Below the pieces are notes generated by a model. That model saw only the letters and a list, made by a program, of their open reading frames with translations, was not told the DNA's origin and did not search any database. The position numbers and the translations under genes were made by a program. Below are positions 16,321 through 23,860 of a stretch of 43,296 nucleotides of DNA, piece after piece. The stretch spans positions 1-43,296 of the forward strand of contig NZ_JACZCS010000034.1 of assembly GCF_014904745.1 (NCBI RefSeq). The letters run 5' to 3'. This DNA is from Oricola nitratireducens. GTDB lineage: Bacteria; Pseudomonadota; Alphaproteobacteria; Rhizobiales; Rhizobiaceae. Numbering within the stretch: the stretch's first letter is position 1; every line of letters starts with the position of its first letter.

Positions 16321-16870
16321 CTTTTGGTCTACGTTTCGCCTGTCGAGGATGGCCGCAATGAGGGCACGAAGCAGCCATTCGAACGCTCGTTTCATCACGA
16401 TACTCGGGTAAAGCGCGAATCCGGCCTTTCACCGCATTTCGGCATCTCCTGTCGATAATCAATGCTATTTCGTTGCATAAACCGAATCAGCCTTTCCCCT
16501 AAGCGCATTGATTTCAAATCATTTCTGCCCGCCCGTCCGGTTTGCATATCCAACGCCTCCAATCCTCCCCTATCCTTTCCCGCGTCCTCTCGAAGGAAGC
16601 CCGGATGCGCACCGGCAACGGGGAGCGGGCCGGTGCCTGGCTGGCTGCGGGAGCGTGCCGCGGTCTGGTGATGAGCCCCAAGCCAGGGCGGAAGGCGTCC
16701 CTCGAAGACGGGATCGCAACCGCAAGACCACCGAGCGGGCGGTCGAAGGACCGCACATACACATTAGACAGAGCGATCCTCCGACCGCCCGTCTTCCTGT
16801 TGTTTGACAATCCGGTCTCGAAAACGAGGTGCGGCGATGTTGATGCGTGGCCTTTCCCTCCCGCGGTAAT
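16321..16870. other. gene-poor, strongly self-complementary region (possible structured RNA at 16600-16800)
   Basis: No supported coding sequence. 16609-16796 is rich in complementary pairs. GCACCGGC (16609-16616) pairs with GCCGGTGC (16629-16636), and CCTGGCT (16636-16642) with AGCCAGG (16681-16687). GGATCGC (16711-16717) pairs with GCGATCC (16773-16779), and GAAGACGGG (16704-16712) with CCCGTCTTC (16788-16796). GGGCGGTCG (16737-16745) pairs with CGACCGCCC (16782-16790), and GCGGTC/GACCGC encloses a GAAG loop (16739-16754). Some pairings exclude each other, giving a branched or switching rod. It could be a small RNA on either strand. It was not recognised as tmRNA, RNase P RNA or SRP RNA. 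Confidence 0.35.
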
Positions 16871-16878
16871 GATACCGC

Positions 16879-16909
16879 TTGACCTTCCAGTTACTGGAAG
16901 CCCTATCTA
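16879..16909 (+). promoter_or_regulatory. CueR-type copper promoter and operator of the ATPase gene
   Basis: The -35 is TTGACC (16879-16884) and the -10 is TATCTA (16904-16909), with a 19-bp spacer. The over-long spacer is the hallmark of MerR-family promoters, which are untwisted by the metal-bound regulator. The spacer contains the dyad CTTCCAG (16884-16890) TTA CTGGAAG (16894-16900), which fits copper-responsive CueR/HmrR boxes (ACCTTCC...GGAAGG). A third half-site-like CTGGAAGG (16923-16930) lies in the leader and doubles as the ribosome-binding site. Confidence 0.9.
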
Positions 16910-16938
16910 GGGGTTACAAAGACTGGAAGGTTTGACCC

Positions 16939-19320
16939 ATGGGCACACACGATCATTCGCATCACGAGCACAAGAGCGACGGCAGTTGCTGCGGTTCGGC
17001 GAAAGCCGGGGGCGCGGCGCCTGCGGGCGAGACCGCGATCGATCCCGTCTGCGGGATGACGGTGAAGCTCGGCATTGGAAAGCCGTCGCTGACCTACAAG
17101 GGCACCGAGTACCATTTCTGCAATCCGAAGTGCCACGACCGCTTCGAGGCGGACCCGTATTTCTATTTGTCGGGCAACAACAGGAAAAAGAAAAAGGCGG
17201 CGCCGAAAAACGCGCTCTACACCTGCCCGATGGACCCGGAAATCGTCCAGGAGGGGCCCGGAACCTGCCCGATCTGCGGCATGGCGCTGGAGCCGATGAG
17301 CGGCGTTTCCGACGAGCCGAACCACGAGCTGATCGACTTCACGCGCCGGCTGTGGGTGAGCGCCGGCGCGGCGATCCCGCTGCTGATCCTGACGATGGGC
17401 CCGATGATCGGCCTGCCGGTGCGCGAATGGATCGGCGAGCGGATCGCCGTCTACCTGGAATTCCTGCTGGCGACGCCGGTCGTGCTGTGGGCGGCGCGAC
17501 CGTTCTTCCATCGCGGCTGGACGTCGCTGAAGACGCGCAATTTCAACATGTGGACGCTGATCATGCTCGGCGTCGCGGCGGCCTATGCCTACAGCGTGGT
17601 CGGCACCTTCATGCCGGAACTGTTCCCGGCGCGGATGCTGATGGAAGGCGGCCATGTGCCGGTCTATTTCGAGGCGTCGGTGGTGATCATCGCGCTCGTC
17701 TTCGTCGGCCAGGTGCTGGAATTGCGCGCCCGTGAACGCACCGGCGACGCGATCAAGGCGCTGCTCGATCTGGCGCCGAAGACGGCGCGGCGGATCACGC
17801 CCGACGGCGACGAATATGACGTGCCGCTCGAAAACATCATCGAGGGCGACCTGATGCGGGTCCGGCCGGGCGAAAGCGTGCCCGTCGACGCGGTCGTGCG
17901 CGAAGGCCATTCGTCCGTCGACGAGAGCATGCTCACCGGCGAGCCGCTGCCGGTCGAAAAGGAAGAAGGCGATAACGTCACCGGCGGCACGCTAAACAAG
18001 AACGGTACGCTCGTCATCGAGGCGGCCAAGGTCGGCGAAGACACCATGCTGGCGCATATCGTCGAGATGGTCGCCGCGGCGCAGCGCTCGCGCGCGCCGA
18101 TCCAGGGGCTGGCCGACCGCGTGGCGTCGTATTTCGTGCCGACGGTGGTTGCGGTCGCGATCATCGCCTTCATCTCATGGATGGTGTGGGGCCCGCAGCC
18201 GGCCTTCGTCTTCGCCATCGTCTCGGCGGTCTCGGTGCTGATCATCGCCTGTCCCTGCGCCCTCGGGCTGGCGACGCCGATGTCGATCATGACGGCGACC
18301 GGGCGCGGCGCGCAGGCGGGCGTCCTCGTCAAGGAGGCCGGCGCTCTGGAACGCATGGCGAAAGTCGACACGGTGGTCGTCGACAAGACCGGCACGCTGA
18401 CCGAGGGCCGGCCGAAGCTGACCGACGTGGTGGCGCTCGGCGATGCGAGCGAAGACGACGTGCTGGCCTTCGCCGCGGCGCTGGAGAAGGGCTCCGAGCA
18501 CCCGCTCGCCGAGGCGATCGTCGCCGGGGCGGAAGAGCGGGGGATCAAGCTCGAGGCCGCTTCCGGTTTCGAGGCGGTCACCGGCCGAGGCGTCAAGGGC
18601 ACGGTTGGCGGCAAGGCGGTCGCGCTCGGTAACGGCGCGATGATGCAGGCCGAGGAGATCGAAGCCGGCGCCGCGACGGAGCGCGCGGACGCGTTGCGGA
18701 CCGAGGGCAAGACGGCGATGTTCGTTGCCGTCGACGGAGCGGTCGCCGGCATCGTGGCGGTCGCCGACCCGGTGAAGGAAACCACTGCCGATGCGATCAG
18801 GGCGCTGCACGACGCCGGCCTGCGCATCATCATGGCGACCGGCGACAACGAGCGCACGGCAAAAGCCGTCGCCGCCCATCTCGGCATCGACGAGGTGCGC
18901 GCCGGCGTGCTGCCGGAGGACAAGAAGGCGCTGGTCGACGCACTGCACGCCAGGGGCGCCAGGGTCGCCATGGCCGGCGACGGCGTCAACGACGCGCCGG
19001 CGCTGGCGGCGGCCGATGTCGGCATCGCGATGGGCACCGGCGCCGACGTCGCGGTCGAAAGCGCCGGCATCACGCTTCTCAAGGGCGATCTGCAAGGCAT
19101 CGTCAAGGCGAGGAAACTGGCGCAATCGACGCTTGCCAACATCAAGCAGAATCTGTTCTTCGCCTTCGCCTACAACTCGATCGGGGTCCCGGTCGCGGCC
19201 GGCATCCTCTATCCGCTGACCGGCACGCTGCTGTCGCCGATGATCGCGGCGGTGGCGATGAGCCTGTCGTCGGTCTCGGTCATCTCCAACGCGCTGCGCC
19301 TGCGCTCGCTGAAGCTTTGA
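16939..19320 (+). CDS. copA: Cu(I)-exporting P1B-type ATPase with His-rich, YHS and metal-binding N-terminal domains
   Basis: A 793-residue inner-membrane pump that drives Cu(I) out of the cytoplasm with ATP. The N-terminus has HDHSHHEHK, then a YHS domain (DPVCGM from residue 35, [12 protein letters not shown]) and a heavy-metal-binding motif YTCPMDPE...CPICGMAL (from about 94). The usual HMA domain with a CxxC motif is absent. The core has the CPC transport motif at 438-440, the phosphorylation site DKTGT (Asp482), HP motif SEHPLAEA and GDGVNDAP near 680. The late helices contain YNSIGVP and [15 protein letters not shown], the P1B-1 pattern for Cu(I)/Ag(I). Silver export is the alternative. 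It is transcribed with the CueR-type gene 10 bp downstream. Confidence 0.93.
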   Translation: MGTHDHSHHEHKSDGSCCGSAKAGGAAPAGETAIDPVCGMTVKLGIGKPSLTYKGTEYHFCNPKCHDRFEADPYFYLSGNNRKKKKAAPKNALYTCPMDPEIVQEGPGTCPICGMALEPMSGVSDEPNHELIDFTRRLWVSAGAAIPLLILTMGPMIGLPVREWIGERIAVYLEFLLATPVVLWAARPFFHRGWTSLKTRNFNMWTLIMLGVAAAYAYSVVGTFMPELFPARMLMEGGHVPVYFEASVVIIALVFVGQVLELRARERTGDAIKALLDLAPKTARRITPDGDEYDVPLENIIEGDLMRVRPGESVPVDAVVREGHSSVDESMLTGEPLPVEKEEGDNVTGGTLNKNGTLVIEAAKVGEDTMLAHIVEMVAAAQRSRAPIQGLADRVASYFVPTVVAVAIIAFISWMVWGPQPAFVFAIVSAVSVLIIACPCALGLATPMSIMTATGRGAQAGVLVKEAGALERMAKVDTVVVDKTGTLTEGRPKLTDVVALGDASEDDVLAFAAALEKGSEHPLAEAIVAGAEERGIKLEAASGFEAVTGRGVKGTVGGKAVALGNGAMMQAEEIEAGAATERADALRTEGKTAMFVAVDGAVAGIVAVADPVKETTADAIRALHDAGLRIIMATGDNERTAKAVAAHLGIDEVRAGVLPEDKKALVDALHARGARVAMAGDGVNDAPALAAADVGIAMGTGADVAVESAGITLLKGDLQGIVKARKLAQSTLANIKQNLFFAFAYNSIGVPVAAGILYPLTGTLLSPMIAAVAMSLSSVSVISNALRLRSLKL

Positions 19321-19330
19321 GGAGGACGGC

Positions 19331-19723
19331 ATGAATATCGGAACGGCCGCCGAACAGGCGAACCTGCCACCCAAGACGATCCGCTACTACGAGGAGATCG
19401 GGCTGTTGTCGCCGGGACGGGCGGAGAACGGTTACCGCGACTATTCGGACAAGGACGTCCACCGCCTGCGCTTCCTGCAGCGTTCGCGCAGCCTCGGCTT
19501 CACGATCGACGAATGCCGGCTGCTGCTGTCGCTCTATGACGACAAGAACCGGGCTAGCGCCGACGTGAAGGCCGTGGCGCTGGAAAAGGTCGCCGAGATC
19601 GACCGCAAGATCGCGGAGCTGCAATCGCTGCGCGACACGCTCGCGACATTGGCGAAGCACTGCCACGGCGACGGCCGGCCGGATTGCCCGATCATCGACG
19701 ATCTCGCGGGGGAGCACGCCTGA
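19331..19723 (+). CDS. cueR: CueR/HmrR-type MerR-family copper-responsive regulator
   Basis: A 130-residue MerR-family activator. The N-terminal winged helix is MNIGTAAEQANLPPKTIRYY, followed by EEIGLLSPGRAENGYRDYS. A dimerisation helix and a metal loop follow, with Cys111 and Cys119 (CHGDGRPDC), the same 8-residue spacing as Cys112/Cys120 in E. coli CueR. Ser76 lies where monovalent-metal sensors have Ser rather than Cys. These features indicate a Cu(I)/Ag(I) sensor. It is expected to act on the 19-bp-spacer promoter at 16879-16909, so it sits at the end of its own regulated operon. The rhizobial name hmrR is equally usable. The gene ends 7 bp from the convergent creatininase-family gene. 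Confidence 0.93.
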   Translation: MNIGTAAEQANLPPKTIRYYEEIGLLSPGRAENGYRDYSDKDVHRLRFLQRSRSLGFTIDECRLLLSLYDDKNRASADVKAVALEKVAEIDRKIAELQSLRDTLATLAKHCHGDGRPDCPIIDDLAGEHA

Positions 19724-19730
19724 GGAGGCG

Positions 19731-20531
19731 TCAGCCGGCCAGCCACTCGGCGAGTTTCGCCTTGCGCATGTCGGCGAGGAGTTTGACGAAGCCGCGCGCC
19801 TGGTGTTCGGCTGTGAGTTTTCCCTTCTCGGCGGTCGCCTTGGCGGCTTCCCCGACCGCGCCGCCTGGGTTTACGTCCTGCGCGATCCAGGCGAAGGCGT
19901 GGGTGCCGGTATGGGCGATATGGCTGAATGTCTCCTGCGCGTCGGCAACGCGCGAGGGGAAATTTTCCGCCTTGTCCATCTTCACGGTTTCGGGCCGGAA
20001 ATGCAGCATCAGCGAGGTTTCGACGTCGCCGCCATGGATGCCGTATTTGCGCTCGTAATCGCCATAGAGCCCGTCCGGGACGCCGAAGCGCATCCAGGAC
20101 GTCTTGGCGACCAGCATGTCATGGCGCACCCGCAATTCGCGCGCGACGATGCCCATGATCTCCTCGTTGCCGCCATGCGAGTTGACGATCACCAGCTTGC
20201 GGATGCCGGCGCGGGCGACGGATGCGCCGAGGTCGCACCAGTGGTCGATCAGCGTGGTCGCCGAGATCGTCAGGGTGCCGGGCGAACGGATGTGTTCGTT
20301 CGACTTGCCGACGGCCTGGATCGGCAGGACGCGGACATCGAGATCGTCCGGGACGAGCGGCGAGACGGTCTCCAGCATGCCGGCCATGATCGTGTGGTCG
20401 GTCGAGACCGGCAGATGCGGGCCGTGCTGCTCGGTCGCGGCGATCGGCAGGACCGCGACGACCGCGTCCGGGTCGAGGCCCTCGAAGTCGCGCGTGGTGC
20501 GGTCGCTCCACCAGAAATGTCGGCTCATCAT
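19731..20531 (-). CDS. creatininase-family (creatinine amidohydrolase-like) metal hydrolase
   Basis: A 266-residue protein of the creatininase superfamily, metal-dependent enzymes that open small cyclic amides or remove formyl groups. Conserved ligand motifs are TEQHGPHLPVSTDH (Glu34, His36, His39, Asp45), VNSHGGNEE near residue 118, and the GGDVETSL glutamate near 185. Creatininase itself is only one member; others act on formamidopyrimidines, peptides or ring amides, so the substrate is open. Its ATG overlaps the RidA-like stop (ATGA at 20531-20528), giving a two-gene leftward operon. It faces away from the ABC-importer/amidohydrolase arm and probably belongs to the same pathway. AAGGAG precedes the start. 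Confidence 0.88.
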   Translation of the reverse strand: MMSRHFWWSDRTTRDFEGLDPDAVVAVLPIAATEQHGPHLPVSTDHTIMAGMLETVSPLVPDDLDVRVLPIQAVGKSNEHIRSPGTLTISATTLIDHWCDLGASVARAGIRKLVIVNSHGGNEEIMGIVARELRVRHDMLVAKTSWMRFGVPDGLYGDYERKYGIHGGDVETSLMLHFRPETVKMDKAENFPSRVADAQETFSHIAHTGTHAFAWIAQDVNPGGAVGEAAKATAEKGKLTAEHQARGFVKLLADMRKAKLAEWLAG

Positions 20532-20926
20532 GCGCTCCTTGCCGGTGCGGCCGCGACCGCCTCGATCTCGACCGTGAATTCCTCGCGGGCAAAGCCCGAG
20601 ACGATCATCAGCGTCGAGGCCGGGGCGGGTTCGGAAAACAGTTCGTCACGCACGGCCATATAGGGTTTCAGATGTTCGCGTCCGGTGACATAGGCGTTGA
20701 TGCGCACGATGTTATCCAACGTCATCCCGGCTTCCGTTAGAATTGCCTCGATATTGGCGAAACACAATCGTGCCTGGGCTTCGGTGCCGGCGGGAATCGC
20801 GTCGTCGGGGCCGATGCCCAGCTGGCCGGAACACAAGACCAGCCGCATGCCTTCGGAAACCTCGACGCCATGGCTGTATTTGGCGAAGGGCGGCCGGATC
20901 GACGCCGGCGTCAGATGGGTGAACAA
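20528..20926 (-). CDS. RidA/YjgF-family protein
   Basis: A 132-residue Rid-family protein if started at TTG 20926, which has GGAG 9 bases upstream and gives the normal family length (about 130). A longer in-frame reading to 21187 runs across the sigma-54 promoter and lacks family similarity. Rid proteins hydrolyse reactive enamines/imines to ketones or act as ring-opening helpers (as RutC in pyrimidine breakdown). Family landmarks are LVLCSGQLGIGPDD, QARLCFANIEAILTEAGMTL and FTVEIEAV. The segment PAPASTLMIV appears to lack the conserved Arg of PARS in canonical RidA, so it may belong to a non-archetypal Rid group. It is coupled by overlap to the creatininase-family gene. Confidence 0.85.
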   Translation of the reverse strand: MFTHLTPASIRPPFAKYSHGVEVSEGMRLVLCSGQLGIGPDDAIPAGTEAQARLCFANIEAILTEAGMTLDNIVRINAYVTGREHLKPYMAVRDELFSEPAPASTLMIVSGFAREEFTVEIEAVAAAPARSA

Positions 20927-20956
20927 GGGGGCACTCCGCTTCGGATTTGACGCCCC

Positions 20957-20984
20957 ATAATGCAAAGCGCGTGGGCAAAGACAA
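20957..20984 (-). promoter_or_regulatory. possible promoter of the RidA/creatininase operon
   Basis: On the minus strand, TTGTCT (20984-20979) and CATTAT (20962-20957) are 16 bp apart and about 31 bp upstream of the RidA TTG start, a plausible sigma-70 promoter. TGCAAAGCGCGTGGGCA (20961-20977), a weak NtrC-like dyad (8 of 12 half-site positions), overlaps its spacer. A regulator bound there could act on both divergent operons. Confidence 0.3.
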
Positions 20985-21086
20985 GCGTGCTGCATTTTTG
21001 GGCAACTTGCGATAAAACTGTGCTTGCTGCGAGGAGGTAACGCCGCGATCACATGGAATATTCGGCCGCCAACATGCCGGCATGGC

Positions 21087-21102
21087 TGGCATATCTCTTG
21101 CA
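21087..21102 (+). promoter_or_regulatory. sigma-54 (RpoN) promoter of the NMT1-type ABC/amidohydrolase operon
   Basis: TGGCATATCTCTTGCA has the invariant GG (21088-21089) and GC (21100-21101) exactly 10 bases apart and the TTGCA of the -12 element. Transcription would start near 21113, about 53 bp before the binding-protein ATG. This is the second sigma-54 promoter in the window. It implies that this operon also answers to an enhancer-binding protein such as NtrC. Confidence 0.78.
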
Positions 21103-21165
21103 TTGCATTCCGAGGAACAGAAGCATGGCAAATCGCCCATGCCCCCAGCAAACAGAGGTGTGAAC

Positions 21166-22161
21166 ATGAAACGGATCCTACTGGCAACTACGGCCGTCCT
21201 CGCGGTGCTGTCCACGCAGGCCACCGCGGCCGAGAAGGTGGTCTTCGGCACGAACTGGCTCGCCGAACCGGAGCACGGCGGCTACTACCAGTCGGTTGCC
21301 GACGGCACCTACGCCGCATGCGGCCTCGACGTCGAGATCATGCAGGGTGGGCCGCAGGTTTCCGGCCGGCCGCTGCTTCTGGCAGGCAAGATCGATTTCT
21401 ACATGGGCGGCAACATGCTGCAGGCCTTCTCGGCCGTCGAGCAGGACATTCCGCTGAAGGTCGTCGCCGCCGATTTCCAGAAGGATCCGCAGGTCCTGAT
21501 GTCGCATCCCGGTCAGGGGCTCGACACCTGGGAAGACCTGAAGAAGGCCGACCAGTTCATCCTCGGTGACGAGGGCAACCAGACCTTCTTCCAGTGGATG
21601 GTCGCGGAATTCGGCTTCGACGCGTCCAAGCGCGTTCCCTACACCTTCAACCCGGCGCCCTTCATCGCCAATCCGAAATCCGTCCAGCAGGGCTACGTCA
21701 CGTCGGAGCCGTTCGCCGTCGAACGCGAAGGCGGCTTCAAGCCCAATGTGTTCCTGCTCGCCGACAATGGCTGGAGCACCTACGCCACGACGATCGAGAC
21801 GATGCAGAAGACGATCGACGAACGTCCGGAAGTGGTCAAATGCTTCGTCGAAGGCTCGGCCAAGGGCTGGTACAATTATCTCTACGGCGACAACACGGCC
21901 GCCAACGAGATGATCAAGAAGGACAATCCGGACATGACGGATGAACAGATCGCCTTCTCGATCAAGCAGTTGAAGGATTTCGGCATCGTCGATTCCGGCG
22001 AGACGGAGACCATGGGCATCGGCGCCATGAACGACGAGCGCATGGCCGACTACTATGCCAAGCTGGTCAAGGCGGGCGCCATCGGCGACGGCCTCGACAT
22101 CAAGAAGGCCTATACGCTGGACTTCGTGAACCAGGGCGTCGGGCTCGACCTGAAAAAGTAA
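21166..22161 (+). CDS. NMT1/THI5-type ABC transporter substrate-binding protein
   Basis: A 331-residue periplasmic binding protein. The signal peptide MKRILLATTAVLAVLSTQAT ends at about AA-EKV (residue 22). The mature part has the NMT1/THI5-SsuA fold seen in binding proteins for pyrimidines, sulfonates and nitrate-like compounds: VVFGTNWLAEPEHGGYYQSV near the start and AGKIDFYMGGNMLQAFSAV near residue 85. The pyrimidine-precursor branch seems closest, but the ligand is unknown. The ATG at 21166 is chosen because it starts the signal peptide and follows gaggtg; the open frame extends upstream through the promoter. It is the first gene of the rightward arm. Confidence 0.9.
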   Translation: MKRILLATTAVLAVLSTQATAAEKVVFGTNWLAEPEHGGYYQSVADGTYAACGLDVEIMQGGPQVSGRPLLLAGKIDFYMGGNMLQAFSAVEQDIPLKVVAADFQKDPQVLMSHPGQGLDTWEDLKKADQFILGDEGNQTFFQWMVAEFGFDASKRVPYTFNPAPFIANPKSVQQGYVTSEPFAVEREGGFKPNVFLLADNGWSTYATTIETMQKTIDERPEVVKCFVEGSAKGWYNYLYGDNTAANEMIKKDNPDMTDEQIAFSIKQLKDFGIVDSGETETMGIGAMNDERMADYYAKLVKAGAIGDGLDIKKAYTLDFVNQGVGLDLKK

Positions 22162-22182
22162 CGCTGCGACAGGTAGTTACGC

Positions 22183-23004
22183 GTGGATGTACGAATGGCC
22201 CAAGCGGCAGCCACTGACGGACCGCAGTTGATCCTGCGGTCCGTCGGCAAGACTTTCGGAAATGACGTCGTGGCGCTGCGCGACGTCAACATGACCATCA
22301 ATCACGGCGATTTCCTGAGCCTGCTCGGACCGTCGGGCTGCGGCAAGTCGACGGCGCTGCGGCTGGTGGCCGGGCTGTCCTCGCCGACCTCCGGCCTGCT
22401 CGACTGGCGCGGCCCGCCGATGGGCAAGAGCGATGTCGGCTTCGTCTTCCAGGAGCCGACGCTGATGCCGTGGGCGACGGTGTTCGAGAATGTCTGGCTG
22501 CCGCTGAGGCTGCAGGGCGTTTCGCGCGCCGAGGCGACGCCGCAGGTGAGCGAAGTGCTGGCGCAGGTCAACCTGACCGGCTTCGAGAATGCGGTGCCGC
22601 GCGAATTGTCGGGCGGCATGAAAATGCGCGTCTCGATCGCGCGCGGCCTCGTCACGCGGCCGCGTCTCCTGCTGATGGACGAGCCCTTCGCCGCTCTCGA
22701 CGAGATCACGCGTTTCCAGCTCAACAGCGATCTTCTGGCCTTGTGGGAGCAGGAGCGCTTCACCGTCATCTTCGTGACGCACAGCGTGTTCGAGAGCGTG
22801 TTCCTGTCGAACCGCATCGTGGTCATGGCGGCACATCCGGGCCGCGTTTACGGTGAGATGGAGGTCGACGCACCTTATCCGCGCGACGAGCAGTTCAGAA
22901 CGTCGGAGGATTACGCCCATCTGACCCGCAAGGCGTCGTCGATCCTTCGGGCGGCGATGGGCATCGAAGACGGCGAGGGGGCGCATCCCGATGTCCTTCA
23001 CTGA
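22183..23004 (+). CDS. ABC transporter ATP-binding protein (SsuB/TauB-like)
   Basis: A 273-residue ATPase of the nitrate/sulfonate/pyrimidine import type. It has Walker A GPSGCGKST (about residues 48-56), the Q-loop VFQEPTLMPW, signature LSGGMKMRVSIARGL and Walker B LLMDEPFAALD. LSGGM in place of LSGGQ is common in this subfamily. The GTG at 22183 is used because AGG lies 9 bases upstream; ATG 22195 is an alternative start four codons later. The 3' end overlaps the permease start at 22991. Together the three proteins form one importer for the cluster's substrate. Confidence 0.9.
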   Translation: MDVRMAQAAATDGPQLILRSVGKTFGNDVVALRDVNMTINHGDFLSLLGPSGCGKSTALRLVAGLSSPTSGLLDWRGPPMGKSDVGFVFQEPTLMPWATVFENVWLPLRLQGVSRAEATPQVSEVLAQVNLTGFENAVPRELSGGMKMRVSIARGLVTRPRLLLMDEPFAALDEITRFQLNSDLLALWEQERFTVIFVTHSVFESVFLSNRIVVMAAHPGRVYGEMEVDAPYPRDEQFRTSEDYAHLTRKASSILRAAMGIEDGEGAHPDVLH

Positions 23005-23860
23005 CACGCGGTCGCATGCGGCGCATGAAGAGGTGCCTATCGACGCCGAGGAGGCGCGGCGTGCCCGCGCGCGCAGGCTGGAGAAGACCGGCCGGTGGCT
23101 GTTTCCGATGCTGATCATGGTTCTGGCGATCATCATGTGGGACCGGATCTGCGTCTGGAACGAGATCCCGCGCTACATCCTGCCGCGCCCGGGCGAGGTG
23201 CTGGCGACGCTGATCACGGACCGGGGGCTTTTGTTCTCCTCGCTTCTGACGACACTGAAGATCACCTTCCTGTCGCTTCTTCTGGCGGTGCTGGGCGGGG
23301 TTGGGCTGTCGGTGCTGTTCACCCAGTCGAAATGGGTGGAGATGAGCTTTTTTCCCTTCGCCGTCATTTTGCAGGTAACGCCGATCGTGGCGATCTTTCC
23401 GCTGATCAACATCTATGTCGACAACCAGACGGCGAAGCTTCTGCTGTGCGCGTGGATCGTCGCCTTCTTCCCGATCCTGTCGAACACGACGCTGGGGCTG
23501 AACTCGGTCGATCGCAACCTGCTCGACCTGTTCAAGCTGAACGGCGCGTCCCGCTGGCAGACATTGTGGCACCTGCGCCTGCCGGCATCGATGCCGTATT
23601 TTCTCGGCGGGCTGAAAATCGCCGGCGGTCTGGCGCTGATCGGCGCCGTCGTGGCGGAATTCGTGGCCGGCACGTCGGGTCAATCCTCGGGCCTCGCGAG
23701 CCGGATCATCGAGGCCGGTTACCGGCTGAACGCGCCGCGGCTTTTTGCGGCTTTGATCCTGATATCGTTCACCGGCATCCTCATCTTCCTCGTGCTGACC
23801 TGGATTTCCAACCGGATCCTGCGCCGCTGGCACGAAAGCGCGCTGAAACAGGAGCATTGA
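22991..23860 (+). CDS. ABC transporter permease (SsuC/ThiX-like)
   Basis: A 289-residue inner-membrane permease with about six helices after a charged 35-residue N-terminal tail. The cytoplasmic coupling loop has the EAA-like sequence LLDLFKLNGASRWQTLWHLR followed by LPASMPYFLGGLKIA, typical of BPD permeases for nitrate, sulfonate or pyrimidine-type substrates. It probably works as a homodimer, since only one permease gene is present. Its start overlaps the ATPase gene by 14 bp and its stop overlaps the amidohydrolase start (TGATG), showing tight coupling of uptake and catabolism. Confidence 0.9.
   Translation: MSFTDTRSHAAHEEVPIDAEEARRARARRLEKTGRWLFPMLIMVLAIIMWDRICVWNEIPRYILPRPGEVLATLITDRGLLFSSLLTTLKITFLSLLLAVLGGVGLSVLFTQSKWVEMSFFPFAVILQVTPIVAIFPLINIYVDNQTAKLLLCAWIVAFFPILSNTTLGLNSVDRNLLDLFKLNGASRWQTLWHLRLPASMPYFLGGLKIAGGLALIGAVVAEFVAGTSGQSSGLASRIIEAGYRLNAPRLFAALILISFTGILIFLVLTWISNRILRRWHESALKQEH

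Noticed and set aside
16190-16462. 90-residue minus-strand frame opposite the IS6 remnant
   Set aside because: It is the reverse-strand reading of transposase DNA; the plus strand carries the recognisable IS6 motif.
16508-16807. Short overlapping frames on both strands in the structured region
   Set aside because: No ribosome-binding sites, no family similarity and Arg/Pro-rich composition expected by chance.
16804-16809. TTGACA as a possible constitutive promoter for the copper ATPase
   Set aside because: No acceptable -10 element at 16-18 bp; the CueR-type promoter at 16879 is far better.
20927-21187. N-terminal extension of the RidA-like gene
   Set aside because: It would run through the sigma-54 promoter and gives Cys/Pro/Arg-rich sequence foreign to Rid proteins; the TTG at 20926 gives normal length.
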